In this document: positions 1 through 7,655 of the stretch, in pieces
Layout: each line of letters begins with the position of its first letter
Numbering within the stretch: the first letter of the stretch is position 1
From: Amycolatopsis iheyensis
Lineage (GTDB): Bacteria > Actinomycetota > Actinomycetes > Mycobacteriales > Pseudonocardiaceae
Direction: 5' to 3'
Assembly: GCF_024703995.1 (NCBI RefSeq)
Contig: NZ_JAMXQV010000034.1
Location: 58,764 to 122,763 of the forward strand
DNA: 64,000 nt
Made by a program: the position numbers and the translations under genes
Notes under the pieces: model-generated
Seen by the model: the letters and a program-made list of their open reading frames with translations, nothing else
Database searches by the model: none
Told to the model about the DNA's origin: nothing

Positions 1-2334
1 CTTCAGCTGGAACTCGTAGGTGTGCCCGTTGGTGAGCAACCCGGCTGTCCACTGTGGACCGGTGACCGGGTAGGGCAGCCGGGTGAACGCGGTCTCCCCG
101 GCGGTGACGTCCTTGGTGTGCACGTAGTAGCCGGTGGCGCCGGGGGAGAGCGTCCACGACAGGTCGACCTGCCCGCTCCCGGCCGTGGCGCTCAGCTGGG
201 GCACGACCCGCGGCCCGAGCGGAACCGCCGGGTACGGCCGCGGGTAGGCCGTGCCGACGGAGAAGTCGCGCGCGAGCGTGTCGGCGAACGCGGCGGCGAT
301 CTTGCCCTCGCCCCGCGCGTTCGGGTGCGTGCCGTCCCACAGGTCGTCCTGCGGCACGATGTCCTGGCCCGGCTCCGCGACGGAGATCTCCGAGTCCATC
401 GTGGACAGTTCGGTCGCGGCGCGGCGGAGACGTCCGTTGAAGTCGGCCACCGAGGCCGCGAAGGCGGGTTCGCTCTGCGTGCGCTGGGTGGGCAGCAGCG
501 TGCCGAAGACGAACTGGACGCCGGGATCGGCGCCGCGCGCGTTGGCGACGAAGGTGCGCAGGCTCGTTTCGGTCCCGGCGGGATCGGCCATGCCGAACCC
601 GAGGTCGTTGATCCCGAGCAGGACCAGCAGGTAGTCCGGGTGGTGGGCCGCGACATCGTCCCCGACGCGCGCGGCGGCGCCCGCCATCGACTCGCCCCAG
701 ATCGCGTCGTGGTGCTGCGCGAACGCGGGATCGGCGTAGGTGTGGTTGTCGTTCCAGGTGTTCGCGACGTTGTCGAACAGGTCGTCGCGGGGTCCGACGA
801 GCGCGAGGTCCGCCCCGGCCGCGGTTTCGTGCTTGTCGAAGCGGTAGCGCCAGGTGAAGTCGCCCGCGCTGCCCTGGCTGATCGAGTCGCCGACCACCAT
901 CACCTCGGACGGCACGGAGAGCCGGATCGGCGTCGTGCCGACGCTCGCGCCGCGGCGGTTGACGGCCCGGATGACGACGGTGAGCGGCAGCTGGTCGTCC
1001 CGCACCGTCACCGACGCCGCTCCGGCGTGGTCGACCACCGCGACCAGCTGCCCGTCCGGGGTGACGACCTCGTAGCCCTCGGCGGGCGGCGGGCCGGCCA
1101 GCGGCGGCTGCCAGCTGATCGTGGCCGATTCATGGTCCGCCGCGGGCGCCCACGTCACCGCCGTCGGCGCCCCGGGCAGCCCGGTGTACGGCCCCGGCGA
1201 ACCGACGTGCACCGAAGTGGTCGCGACCGCGGACTGCCCGGCGTCGTTGGTGACCTTGAGCCCGACCGGGTAGTCCCCGGCCGCGGCGAACGACGTCTCC
1301 AGGAGGGCGCCGTCGGAAGCGGTGGCGTACCGGCCGGAGCCGTCGAGGTCCCACGCGTAGCTCAGCGGCCGCCCGGCGGGATCCGACGACTCGGCGGCGG
1401 AGACGACGAAGGGCTGCCCCGGAACCGCGCCGTCGACCGGGGTGATCGTCGCCTCGGGCCCGCTCGACGGCGGCGCCGGGCGCACCCGCGCGGCGAAGAA
1501 CTTCGCGGCGTCGACCGGGTAGGTGTCCTGCCCCGGGCCGTCGCCGACCGTGGGGTAGTTGCCGTGCTGGGCGAACTCGAACGTCTTCACGAGCGGGTTG
1601 AGCAGTGACCACCGCAGCAGGCCCTGGCAGACCGGGTCCAAGGCGTGGCAGTACGAGCGGACCTTGTCCCACGGCGCCGGGAACTCCGCCGGGGGCGCGC
1701 TGTTGAACCAGTTGGTCAGCAGGCCGTTGCGGTTGCGGTCCAGGGTGCCGAGGCTGGTCCGTGACCGCCCGTTCAGCAGCGGGTTGCCGAACAGCGCGAC
1801 GCCGAGCACCCGGTCCCGCTGCGCGGAGGTCAGCGCCCGGTAGACGGTCTCGGTGACCTGGGCGCCCTGGCTGAAGCCGGACAGGACCAGCTGGGTCCGC
1901 TCCTGGCAGGCCGAGATCACGGACTCGGCCTTGCGCTTGAGGTTCGCCACGCCCTTGGTGACCGATTCGTTGTACCGGCCCAGGATTCCCGTCCCCACCG
2001 CGGCCCCGGCGCCGAGCCCGTTGACCCAGCCCTCCCAGCCCTTGACCGGGACAGCGGGGTACTGCTCGGCGGTCTCCTCCGGCGTGGGCGCCACGCCGTT
2101 GCCCCAGATTTCGACGGTCTTCCCCGCGGCCTCGGCGGCGGTGCGGAACTCCCGGGCGAACTCCTCGACGGTCGGCCCGAGCCCGTTGACGTCGGTAGCG
2201 CTTTCTCCGGACCCGCGGGAGCCGAGGACCAAGAGGTCCGGACAGGATTCGTCGGCGCGCGCGGCCGGAGTGGGCAGCGCGAAAACGCCGAGAAAAAGGG
2301 CCACGACCACAAAGAGGATTCCCCAGCAGCGCAT
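1..2334 (-). CDS. Secreted cutinase-PKD-FN3-SGNH esterase (3' end outside window)
   Basis: The gene enters from the left edge, so its C-terminus is missing; at least 778 codons are present. The ATG at 2334 follows GGGGGGAAG and starts a signal peptide (MRCWGILFVVVALFLGVFAL, then PTPAARA). A cutinase-family alpha/beta hydrolase domain follows, with GSRGSGE near residue 38, the nucleophile elbow GFSQGA near residue 152, and later ALDPVCQG and AQHGNYP carrying the Asp and His of the triad. Then come a PKD-like domain (SYAWDLDGSG), an FN3-like domain, and a second hydrolase of SGNH/GDSL type with GDSIS near residue 480, LGINDLG near 575 and DGTHPN near 668. A further FN3 domain runs to the edge. 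It is probably an extracellular esterase acting on polymers such as cutin, polyester or acylated glycans. Having two unrelated serine-hydrolase catalytic domains in one chain is unusual. Confidence 0.88.
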   Translation of the reverse strand, partial: MRCWGILFVVVALFLGVFALPTPAARADESCPDLLVLGSRGSGESATDVNGLGPTVEEFAREFRTAAEAAGKTVEIWGNGVAPTPEETAEQYPAVPVKGWEGWVNGLGAGAAVGTGILGRYNESVTKGVANLKRKAESVISACQERTQLVLSGFSQGAQVTETVYRALTSAQRDRVLGVALFGNPLLNGRSRTSLGTLDRNRNGLLTNWFNSAPPAEFPAPWDKVRSYCHALDPVCQGLLRWSLLNPLVKTFEFAQHGNYPTVGDGPGQDTYPVDAAKFFAARVRPAPPSSGPEATITPVDGAVPGQPFVVSAAESSDPAGRPLSYAWDLDGSGRYATASDGALLETSFAAAGDYPVGLKVTNDAGQSAVATTSVHVGSPGPYTGLPGAPTAVTWAPAADHESATISWQPPLAGPPPAEGYEVVTPDGQLVAVVDHAGAASVTVRDDQLPLTVVIRAVNRRGASVGTTPIRLSVPSEVMVVGDSISQGSAGDFTWRYRFDKHETAAGADLALVGPRDDLFDNVANTWNDNHTYADPAFAQHHDAIWGESMAGAAARVGDDVAAHHPDYLLVLLGINDLGFGMADPAGTETSLRTFVANARGADPGVQFVFGTLLPTQRTQSEPAFAASVADFNGRLRRAATELSTMDSEISVAEPGQDIVPQDDLWDGTHPNARGEGKIAAAFADTLARDFSVGTAYPRPYPAVPLGPRVVPQLSATAGSGQVDLSWTLSPGATGYYVHTKDVTAGETAFTRLPYPVTGPQWTAGLLTNGHTYEFQLK

Positions 2335-2448
2335 TCCGGCTTCCCCCCAGTAGAACCACGGAACCCAAAACCTAGACGGCGCCGGACGGCCGGGCTATCC
2401 GCTGCACGGGCCTACTTTCCGGCGACATCGCGAGGTAACCTGCGGGAC

Positions 2449-2829
2449 ATGGGACTCCTCGGCCGGCGCCGGTGGCGCGCCCGGCAGCGCGTGCGCCTTT
2501 CGGCCGTCGCGGACCGCATCGGCGCGCGGAACGGTTCCGTGCTGAAAGACGAGTTCTCGGGGGGAACGGGGTTCAACGGACCACTCACCTTGGGGGTTAT
2601 TACCCTCCGAAAAGGATCGCCGGTCGAAATCTCACGCGAGCAGATCGACGCCGCGCTCGCCATCGGCTACACCCGGCCGTCCCCGCCGCCCTGCGACCAG
2701 GTGTGCGGGTTCGCCGTCACCCCGGACCTGCCGGTGCTGCACATCAAGACTTATGCGGCGGGCAAAGTCATTCCGCACCACGGTGAAGTCCCCGAGGGGC
2801 AGACTGGCGTCTCGGTGAGCTTGACGTAG
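2449..2829 (+). CDS. Conserved-looking hypothetical protein, 126 aa
   Basis: No family is recognised. The start is supported by TAACCT at 2436-2441, seven bases before the ATG, which is the actinobacterial pattern for a leaderless transcript. The protein begins with a basic segment (MGLLGRRRWRARQRVRL) and has a central region with a CDQVC cysteine pair near residue 85 and a hydrophobic C-terminal strand. There is no signal peptide or membrane segment. It is divergent from the secreted hydrolase and convergent with the downstream TetR gene, 9 bases away. Its function is unknown; codon use fits a real gene. Confidence 0.6.
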   Translation: MGLLGRRRWRARQRVRLSAVADRIGARNGSVLKDEFSGGTGFNGPLTLGVITLRKGSPVEISREQIDAALAIGYTRPSPPPCDQVCGFAVTPDLPVLHIKTYAAGKVIPHHGEVPEGQTGVSVSLT

Positions 2830-2838
2830 AAGGCGTTC

Positions 2839-3597
2839 TCACGCCTGGCGGTCGATGAGTGTCTCGATGCCGTCGAGGACCCGCTCGAGCCCGAACCGGA
2901 AGTCGTGGTCGAGGCCGTCGAACTCCTCCTCGGCGAACGTGCCCGCGTCGACCACCGCGTGCAGCGCGGGGAACTCCGCCCGCGTGGTCAGCTTCTTGAT
3001 CAGCTCGCCGTACCGCGGCATGACGCGCGCGGTCGTCGGGTCCGCCGATTCGAACGCCGCCGTGATGTCGCTGCTGAGCATGGCGAAACTGCGCGTGAAG
3101 CTGGTGACGAGCAGGACGGCCGACAGCTTGTCGTGCTCGGCCAGCCCGGTGCTGCCGAGCGTCCGCAGTCCCCACTCCATGAACCGCAGCTGGTGGGGCA
3201 TGACCGGCGCGCCGGTGACCGGGATGCGCAGGACCCACGGGAACCGGCGGTAGGCGGCGAGCTCGATCTCGGCCCACCGCTCGAGCCGCGCGCGCCAGGT
3301 GCCCTCGGCGGGCTCGACGGCGTCGAGCCCGCCGAACGCGCCGTCGACCATGAGCGCGAGCAGCTCGTCCTTCGAGGCGAGGTAGCGGTAGAGCGACATC
3401 GCCGACGCGCCGAGCTCCCGCGCGACCCGGCCCATGGAGACCCCGCCGATGCCTTCGGCGTCGGCGACGTCGATGGCCGCCGCGACGATCCGGTCCAGCG
3501 ACAGCCCGCGCTTGGGGCCCTTGGCCGGCCGGTCGCGCACGCCCCAGGCCAGCTCGAAGCTGGCCGGGAGCCCGGTCTCCGTGTCGTCGCCGCTCAT
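2839..3597 (-). CDS. TetR-family repressor, likely of the adjacent ABC exporter
   Basis: This 252-residue protein has an N-terminal TetR helix-turn-helix (residues about 30-75: IVAAAIDVADAEGIGGVSMG, then RVARELGASAMSLYRYLASKDE) and a C-terminal ligand-binding half typical of the TetR_C_1 subfamily. It is transcribed divergently from a drug-exporter-type ABC operon. The 100-base gap between them contains two palindromes. The ATG at 3597 was chosen; a GTG lies one codon upstream. By analogy with this arrangement it should repress the exporter and itself until a small toxic ligand binds. The ligand is not evident. Confidence 0.9.
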   Translation of the reverse strand: MSGDDTETGLPASFELAWGVRDRPAKGPKRGLSLDRIVAAAIDVADAEGIGGVSMGRVARELGASAMSLYRYLASKDELLALMVDGAFGGLDAVEPAEGTWRARLERWAEIELAAYRRFPWVLRIPVTGAPVMPHQLRFMEWGLRTLGSTGLAEHDKLSAVLLVTSFTRSFAMLSSDITAAFESADPTTARVMPRYGELIKKLTTRAEFPALHAVVDAGTFAEEEFDGLDHDFRFGLERVLDGIETLIDRQA

Positions 3598-3612
3598 CAC
3601 CCTGACCTCATC

Positions 3613-3628
3613 TCAGGGATGTCCCTGA
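3613..3628. promoter_or_regulatory. Perfect inverted repeat in the TetR/ABC intergenic region
   Basis: TCAGGGA-TG-TCCCTGA has 7-bp perfect arms with a 2-bp spacer. It lies 15 bases upstream of the TetR start, so it could be an autoregulatory operator. Confidence 0.45.
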
Positions 3629-3644
3629 TTCACTGTTTACGCCT

Positions 3645-3667
3645 TACGCAATAAAGTTTATCCGGTA
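3645..3667. promoter_or_regulatory. Imperfect 23-bp palindrome, candidate TetR operator
   Basis: TACGCAATAAA-G-TTTATCCGGTA is an 11-bp inverted repeat with 8 of 11 pairs matching, centred on 3656. A related direct copy, TACGCAGTAA, follows at 3666-3675. It is an AT-rich island between the divergent genes and sits where the ABC operon promoter should be, which suits a TetR operator controlling the exporter. Confidence 0.5.
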
Positions 3668-3699
3668 CGCAGTAAGTCCGCCGACTCCCAGGGGGAACC

Positions 3700-4653
3700 A
3701 TGACCGGCGAACCAGCGATCGAGGCTACCGGCCTCACGAAGTCCTACGGCTCGGTGCCGGTGCTCCGCGGCATCGACCTGCACGTGTCGCCGGGCAGCGT
3801 GTTCTCGCTGCTCGGCCCGAACGGCGCCGGCAAGACGACCACCGTGCGCATCCTGAGCACCCTGACCCGGCCCGACACCGGTTCGGCCTGGGTCGCGGGG
3901 CACGACGTCGAGCGTGACCGGGGGCTGGTGCGCCGCAGCATCAGCCTCACCGGCCAGGACACGGCGCTCGACGAGACGCAGACGGGCGCGGAGAACCTGC
4001 TGATGATGGGCCGGTTGTGCCGCCTGTCCCGGCGCGCGGCCGGCGTCCGGGCGGCCGAGCTGCTGGCGCGGTTCGACCTCGGCGAGGCCGGTTCGCGCCG
4101 GATCAGCACCTACTCCGGTGGCATGCGCCGGCGGCTCGACCTGGCCGCGAGCCTGATCGCGGCGCCCGCGGTGATCTTCCTCGACGAGCCGACCACCGGC
4201 CTCGACCCGCGCAGCCGCGCGGCGATGTGGACGGTGCTCACCGAGCTCGCCCGCTCCGGCGTGACGATCTTCCTGACGACGCAGTACCTGGAGGAGGCGG
4301 ACAAGCTGGCCGACCGGATCGCGCTCGTCGACGGCGGCCGGATCGTCGCGGAGGGCACCGCGGCGCAGCTCAAGCAGCGGGTGTCGGGTCACCGCCTGGA
4401 CCTGACACTCACCGACGGGGCCGCGTTCGACGCGCTCGCCGCGCACCTGCGCGACCGGGCGCTGTTGCCCGATCGCGAACGGCTCTCGCTGTCGGTCGCC
4501 ACCGACGGCACGGCGGGCCACATCCGGTCACTGCTCGACACGCTCGACCCGGCCCGCACCGCGGTGACCCGGTTCGCCGTGCACTCGGCGACCCTCGACG
4601 ACGTGTTCCTGGCGCTGACCACCACCCACGACAAGGAGCGAGCCGGTGTCTGA
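3700..4653 (+). CDS. ABC transporter ATP-binding protein, DrrA-type drug exporter
   Basis: This 317-residue ATPase has Walker A (LLGPNGAGKTTT, residues about 39-50), a signature-like YSGGMRRR near 140, and Walker B (VIFLDEPTTGLDP) near 158-170, followed by the H-loop region (LTTQY). The C-terminal extension of about 90 residues is typical of DrrA/CcmA-like exporter subunits. It is preceded by GGGGGA at a good distance. The stop overlaps the start of the permease gene by 8 bases, so the two are translationally coupled. It should energise efflux of a hydrophobic compound with the DrrB-like partner. The substrate cannot be read from the sequence. Confidence 0.93.
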   Translation: MTGEPAIEATGLTKSYGSVPVLRGIDLHVSPGSVFSLLGPNGAGKTTTVRILSTLTRPDTGSAWVAGHDVERDRGLVRRSISLTGQDTALDETQTGAENLLMMGRLCRLSRRAAGVRAAELLARFDLGEAGSRRISTYSGGMRRRLDLAASLIAAPAVIFLDEPTTGLDPRSRAAMWTVLTELARSGVTIFLTTQYLEEADKLADRIALVDGGRIVAEGTAAQLKQRVSGHRLDLTLTDGAAFDALAAHLRDRALLPDRERLSLSVATDGTAGHIRSLLDTLDPARTAVTRFAVHSATLDDVFLALTTTHDKERAGV

Positions 4654-5428
4654 AGTCCTTTCCACTCCCCGTCCCGCCTCGACGCTGGGCGACCTGGCGG
4701 TGATGGTCCGCCGCGCGACGACGTTGACGCTCCGCAACGGCGACGCGCTGATCACGTCCCTCGCGCTCCCGATCATGCTGATGCTGTTGTTCGTCTACCT
4801 GTTCGGCGGCGCGATCCGGACGGGCACGGCGTACGTGACGTACGTGGTGCCCGGCGTGATCATGCTGTGCGCGTCGTTCGGCGCGTCACTCACGGCGGTG
4901 GCGGTCACGAACGACATGACGAACGGCATCATGGACCGCTTCCGCTCGATGGACGTCCGAGGCGCCTCGGTGCTGGGCGGCCACGTCGCGGCGAGCACGG
5001 CACGCAACCTGGTGTCGACGGCACTGGTGCTGGGTGTGGCGTTCCTGATCGGCTTCCGGTCATCGTCGTCCACGGTGGACTGGCTGGCGGCGGCGGGCCT
5101 GCTGCTGGTGGCGATCGTGGCCCTGTCCTGGGCATCGGCGGCGGTCGGCCTGCTGGCGAAAACCCCGGAAGCGGCCAGTGGGTTCACGTTCTTCGTGATG
5201 TTCCTCCCGTACCCGAGCAGCGCCTTCGTCCCGGTCGACACGATGCCGGCGTGGATCCACGGGTTCGCGGACAACCAGCCGTTCACGCCGCTGATCGAGG
5301 CGCTGCGCGGATTCTTGCTGGGCACGCCGGTGGGTGACAGCGCGTGGATCGCGTTGGCTTGGTGCGGCGGGATTCTCGTGGTGTCGATCGCGGCGACGGG
5401 ACGGTTGTTCAAACGCCGCACGGCGTGA
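4646..5428 (+). CDS. ABC-2 type permease, DrrB-like
   Basis: This 260-residue integral membrane protein has about six hydrophobic segments (for example residues 37-55, 65-85, 115-140, 150-170 and 232-250). It carries the ABC-2 family pattern, including the region around TPLIEALRG before the last transmembrane helix. The GTG start lies inside the end of the ATPase gene. With that gene it forms a two-component exporter regulated by the divergent TetR protein. An 11-bp GC hairpin follows the gene. Confidence 0.92.
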   Translation: MSEVLSTPRPASTLGDLAVMVRRATTLTLRNGDALITSLALPIMLMLLFVYLFGGAIRTGTAYVTYVVPGVIMLCASFGASLTAVAVTNDMTNGIMDRFRSMDVRGASVLGGHVAASTARNLVSTALVLGVAFLIGFRSSSSTVDWLAAAGLLLVAIVALSWASAAVGLLAKTPEAASGFTFFVMFLPYPSSAFVPVDTMPAWIHGFADNQPFTPLIEALRGFLLGTPVGDSAWIALAWCGGILVVSIAATGRLFKRRTA

Positions 5429-5512
5429 CCAGCTCGGCGGGCCGGGCTGTTCCACTCCCACGTCGCGGGCGGCACCGCGCGGGTTGGGCCCCGTCCCGGT
5501 AGCGTTCAGACC

Positions 5513-5552
5513 GCGGGCGGCGCGCTACCTCCCCCCTCGGTGCGCCGCCCGC
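5513..5552 (+). terminator. GC-rich hairpin downstream of the ABC operon
   Basis: GCGGGCGGCGC (5513-5523) pairs perfectly with GCGCCGCCCGC (5542-5552) across an 18-base loop. There is no T-run. It may act as an actinobacterial U-less terminator for the exporter operon. Confidence 0.5.
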
Positions 5553-5623
5553 CCCCCGACACCGGTCACTCGGCCGGACACCGGAGCAGGCCGCGAGGCT
5601 CGCCGCGGACCGGGCGCGCTGAA

Positions 5624-5978
5624 ATGCGCCTGGGAGCGACGCTCGCCCGCCTGGCTTCGGGACCGCCGATCGCGGTCGCCGAGCGGGCGAGACGCCGTGA
5701 AGGCGAAGGGTTCGAGAGCCTGTGGACGCAGCAGAGCGTCGGCCGCGGGTTCCTGGTCCACCCCAAGCGTCCGGTGGGCCGCCGCTCCTGCTCGGCTCGT
5801 GGGGCGCGAACGTCGAGTGGGCGGCCCGGGAGTTCGACGGCTGGCTGGTGTCGGCCTACCGCCGCACCCCCGAGCAGATCATCGCCGCGCATGATCGCTT
5901 CCGGACTGCCGGTGGCGGGCGGTCGTGTGCGCGATCCCGGTGTCCGTCCGGGTTCGCGCCCTCCTCGATGCGGGCTGA
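5624..5978 (+). pseudogene. Remnant of an LLM-class flavin-dependent oxidoreductase
   Basis: Pieces of a luciferase-like monooxygenase lie in three frames. The start, MRLGATLARLASGPPIA and on to GEGFESLWTQQ, is in the frame beginning at 5624. After an apparent large internal deletion, PPLLLGSWG and REFDGWLVSAYRRTPEQI follow in a second frame (about 5775-5920). The end, RAVVCAIPVSVRVRALLDAG, is in a third frame and stops at 5976. The intact family is about 280-330 residues; only about 110 remain. Frames and order are seen directly; the family assignment rests on the N-terminal and GSWG patterns. Confidence 0.7.
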
Positions 5979-6027
5979 ACGCCGGGACCACTTGTCCGGG
6001 CCGCGGTTCGCGCGTGACCATGGGGTC

Positions 6028-6726
6028 GTGACGGGTCCGGACACGAGGCGGCTGCTGGCCTCGGCCATCGAGGTGCGACGCCGCTCCGCGCACCAGCGTG
6101 GGCGGCTGACTGCCGAGTTCGACCAGCGTCTGATCGACGCCGAGGTCCGGGACACCCGAAGCCGCTTGGTGCGGTCGGCCCACCGCCGGGCCGGGGGTGC
6201 GGCGGCCGTGTTGTTCGACACCGAGTTCCTCGCCGTCGCCGACGCGCCCGCGACCTGGCACGCCATCCTGGACGCGGCCCTCGGCGTCGCGGAGGCGTGT
6301 GACCTGCAACTGCTCGACGGCGGCACGCTGATCATCGGCGCGCACCACGGGTTCAGCCGGGAGTTCCTGGACTTCTTCGCGGCCGTCGACGCCACCTCGC
6401 CGACGGCGTGCGGCCGCGCGTTGGCGACCGGTGCACCGGTCGTGGTCGACGACGTCGCCGTCAGCCCGGTCTTCGCCGATCGCGCCGTCCGCGAAGTCCT
6501 GCTCGACGAGGGTTCCCGGGCGGTGGCGTCCTATCCGCTGCACACACCCGGCGGCGCGGTCTTCGGCGTCCTGTCGTTCCACCGGACCCGCCCGCCGGCC
6601 CGCTTCGGCGGCCTGGAGCACCTCATCGCCCGCGGCGCCGGCGCGGCATTGGCCCGCACGCTCAAGCGGGGCTGGGACCCAGCGGCGCCGGACTCGGCGC
6701 AGTCGAAGCGGGACGCGCTTCCTTGA
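6028..6726 (+). CDS. GAF-domain protein
   Basis: The gene encodes 232 residues if it starts at the GTG at 6028, the most sensible start because upstream sequence in this frame belongs to a decayed gene. Residues about 70-215 form a GAF domain (WHAILDAALGVAEACDLQLLD, then GFSREFLDFF, CGRALATG, VVVDDV and ASYPLHTPGGAVFGVLSFH). The N-terminal 65 residues are charged and helical (DRRLLASAIEVRRRSAHQRG-like). No ANTAR or kinase domain follows, so it may be a stand-alone sensor or a truncated one. Its 3' end overlaps the convergent cupin gene by 65 bases. Confidence 0.72.
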   Translation: MTGPDTRRLLASAIEVRRRSAHQRGRLTAEFDQRLIDAEVRDTRSRLVRSAHRRAGGAAAVLFDTEFLAVADAPATWHAILDAALGVAEACDLQLLDGGTLIIGAHHGFSREFLDFFAAVDATSPTACGRALATGAPVVVDDVAVSPVFADRAVREVLLDEGSRAVASYPLHTPGGAVFGVLSFHRTRPPARFGGLEHLIARGAGAALARTLKRGWDPAAPDSAQSKRDALP

Positions 6727-7012
6727 GCTCCACGAAGATCGAATGAGTCGCGGTCTCGCCGATGTTGCGGCCGGCGTGTTCCTGCGCGGGAAGCCAGCGA
6801 GCCACACCGGAGGGCAGATCCACCTCCACCGCGGTGTCGCCGGTGCTGATCCGGCGCCGGAACGCGCTCAGCGTCACCATCACGGAGTCCGGATGCCGGT
6901 GGGGGGACGTGCGGCCGCCGGGAGCGTCGAGGTATTCGAGGACGCGGACTCGGTCGTTCTCGAGCACCACGCGGTAGAGGTCCGGATTGGTCACCACTGG
7001 GTCTTCGGACAT
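6662..7012 (-). CDS. Small cupin-like protein, 116 aa
   Basis: The ATG at 7012 follows GGAGTCAGGCC, a good ribosome site. The protein has a single small beta-barrel domain with NDRVRVLEY, the metal-site-like PHRHPDSVMV (His at about 37 and 39), and a C-terminal HSIFVELK strand. This is the pattern of actinobacterial cupin-fold proteins of unknown substrate. A Pro/Ala/Ser-rich tail follows and overlaps the GAF gene on the other strand. It is divergent from a TetR gene whose start is only 39 bases away, so the TetR protein probably controls it. Confidence 0.75.
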   Translation of the reverse strand: MSEDPVVTNPDLYRVVLENDRVRVLEYLDAPGGRTSPHRHPDSVMVTLSAFRRRISTGDTAVEVDLPSGVARWLPAQEHAGRNIGETATHSIFVELKEARPASTAPSPAPLGPSPA

Positions 7013-7027
7013 GGCCTGACTCCATTC

Positions 7028-7064
7028 ATGGGACTTCGGTACCATGATGGCATGGACGTCCCAT
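7028..7064. promoter_or_regulatory. Divergent promoter with inverted repeat between cupin and TetR genes
   Basis: ATGGGAC (7028-7034) and GTCCCAT (7058-7064) form a 7-bp inverted repeat. A perfect GGACGTCC palindrome (7054-7061) lies over its right arm. TACCAT at 7040-7045 is six bases before the TetR ATG and would give a leaderless transcript, so a repressor bound here would block both genes. Confidence 0.45.
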
Positions 7065-7642
7065 ATGAGTCCACGGGTCGACGTCATCAGAAGGCGCGGA
7101 CTCGGGCAGCCCTGGTGAGCGCGGCGCGGCAGCTGCTCGCCGATGGTCTTTCCCCGACGGTCGAGGACGCGGCGACGAAAGCGGCGATCTCCCGCACGAC
7201 CGCTTACCGGTACTTCGCCACTCAGCGCGCCTTGCTGCTCGCCGCGCACCCCGAGGTGCGCCCGGGAACGAGCCTCCTGCCCGCGGACGCGCCGTCCGAT
7301 CCGGTCGCGCGCCTCGAACTGGTGATGCGGGAGTTCACCCGGATCACCGTCGAATGGGAACCGCAGCTGCGCGCGCAGTTGCGGTTGTCCCTCGAGCCGG
7401 GGGCCGGCCAGCCGGAGCTGCGGCAAGGGCGGGCGATCGGCTGGATCGAAGAGGCGCTGAGCCCGCTCGGCGGCACCCACCCCGGCATCGACATCCACGC
7501 GCTCGCGGTGTCGATCCGGTCCGCGACCGGCATCGAGTCCCTCGTCTGGCTGACCGACGTCGGCGGGCTCGACCGCGCGGCCGCGTCGGCGACGATGACC
7601 CGGTCCGCGCTGGCCATCTTGCGCGCGGCGATGGAACCGTGA
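7052..7642 (+). CDS. TetR-family regulator, likely leaderless
   Basis: This 196-residue protein has an N-terminal HTH (KARTRAALVSAARQLLADGL, then TVEDAATKAAISRTTAYRYF). Its C-terminal ligand-binding region contains LVMREFTRITVEWEPQLRAQ. The start at 7052 is favoured because TACCAT lies six bases upstream and there is no Shine-Dalgarno sequence. It faces the cupin gene across 39 bases that hold an inverted repeat, so autoregulation and control of the cupin are likely. The downstream PhyH gene is convergent, 13 bases away. Confidence 0.85.
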   Translation: MDVPYESTGRRHQKARTRAALVSAARQLLADGLSPTVEDAATKAAISRTTAYRYFATQRALLLAAHPEVRPGTSLLPADAPSDPVARLELVMREFTRITVEWEPQLRAQLRLSLEPGAGQPELRQGRAIGWIEEALSPLGGTHPGIDIHALAVSIRSATGIESLVWLTDVGGLDRAAASATMTRSALAILRAAMEP

Positions 7643-7655
7643 ACCCACGGCGCGT

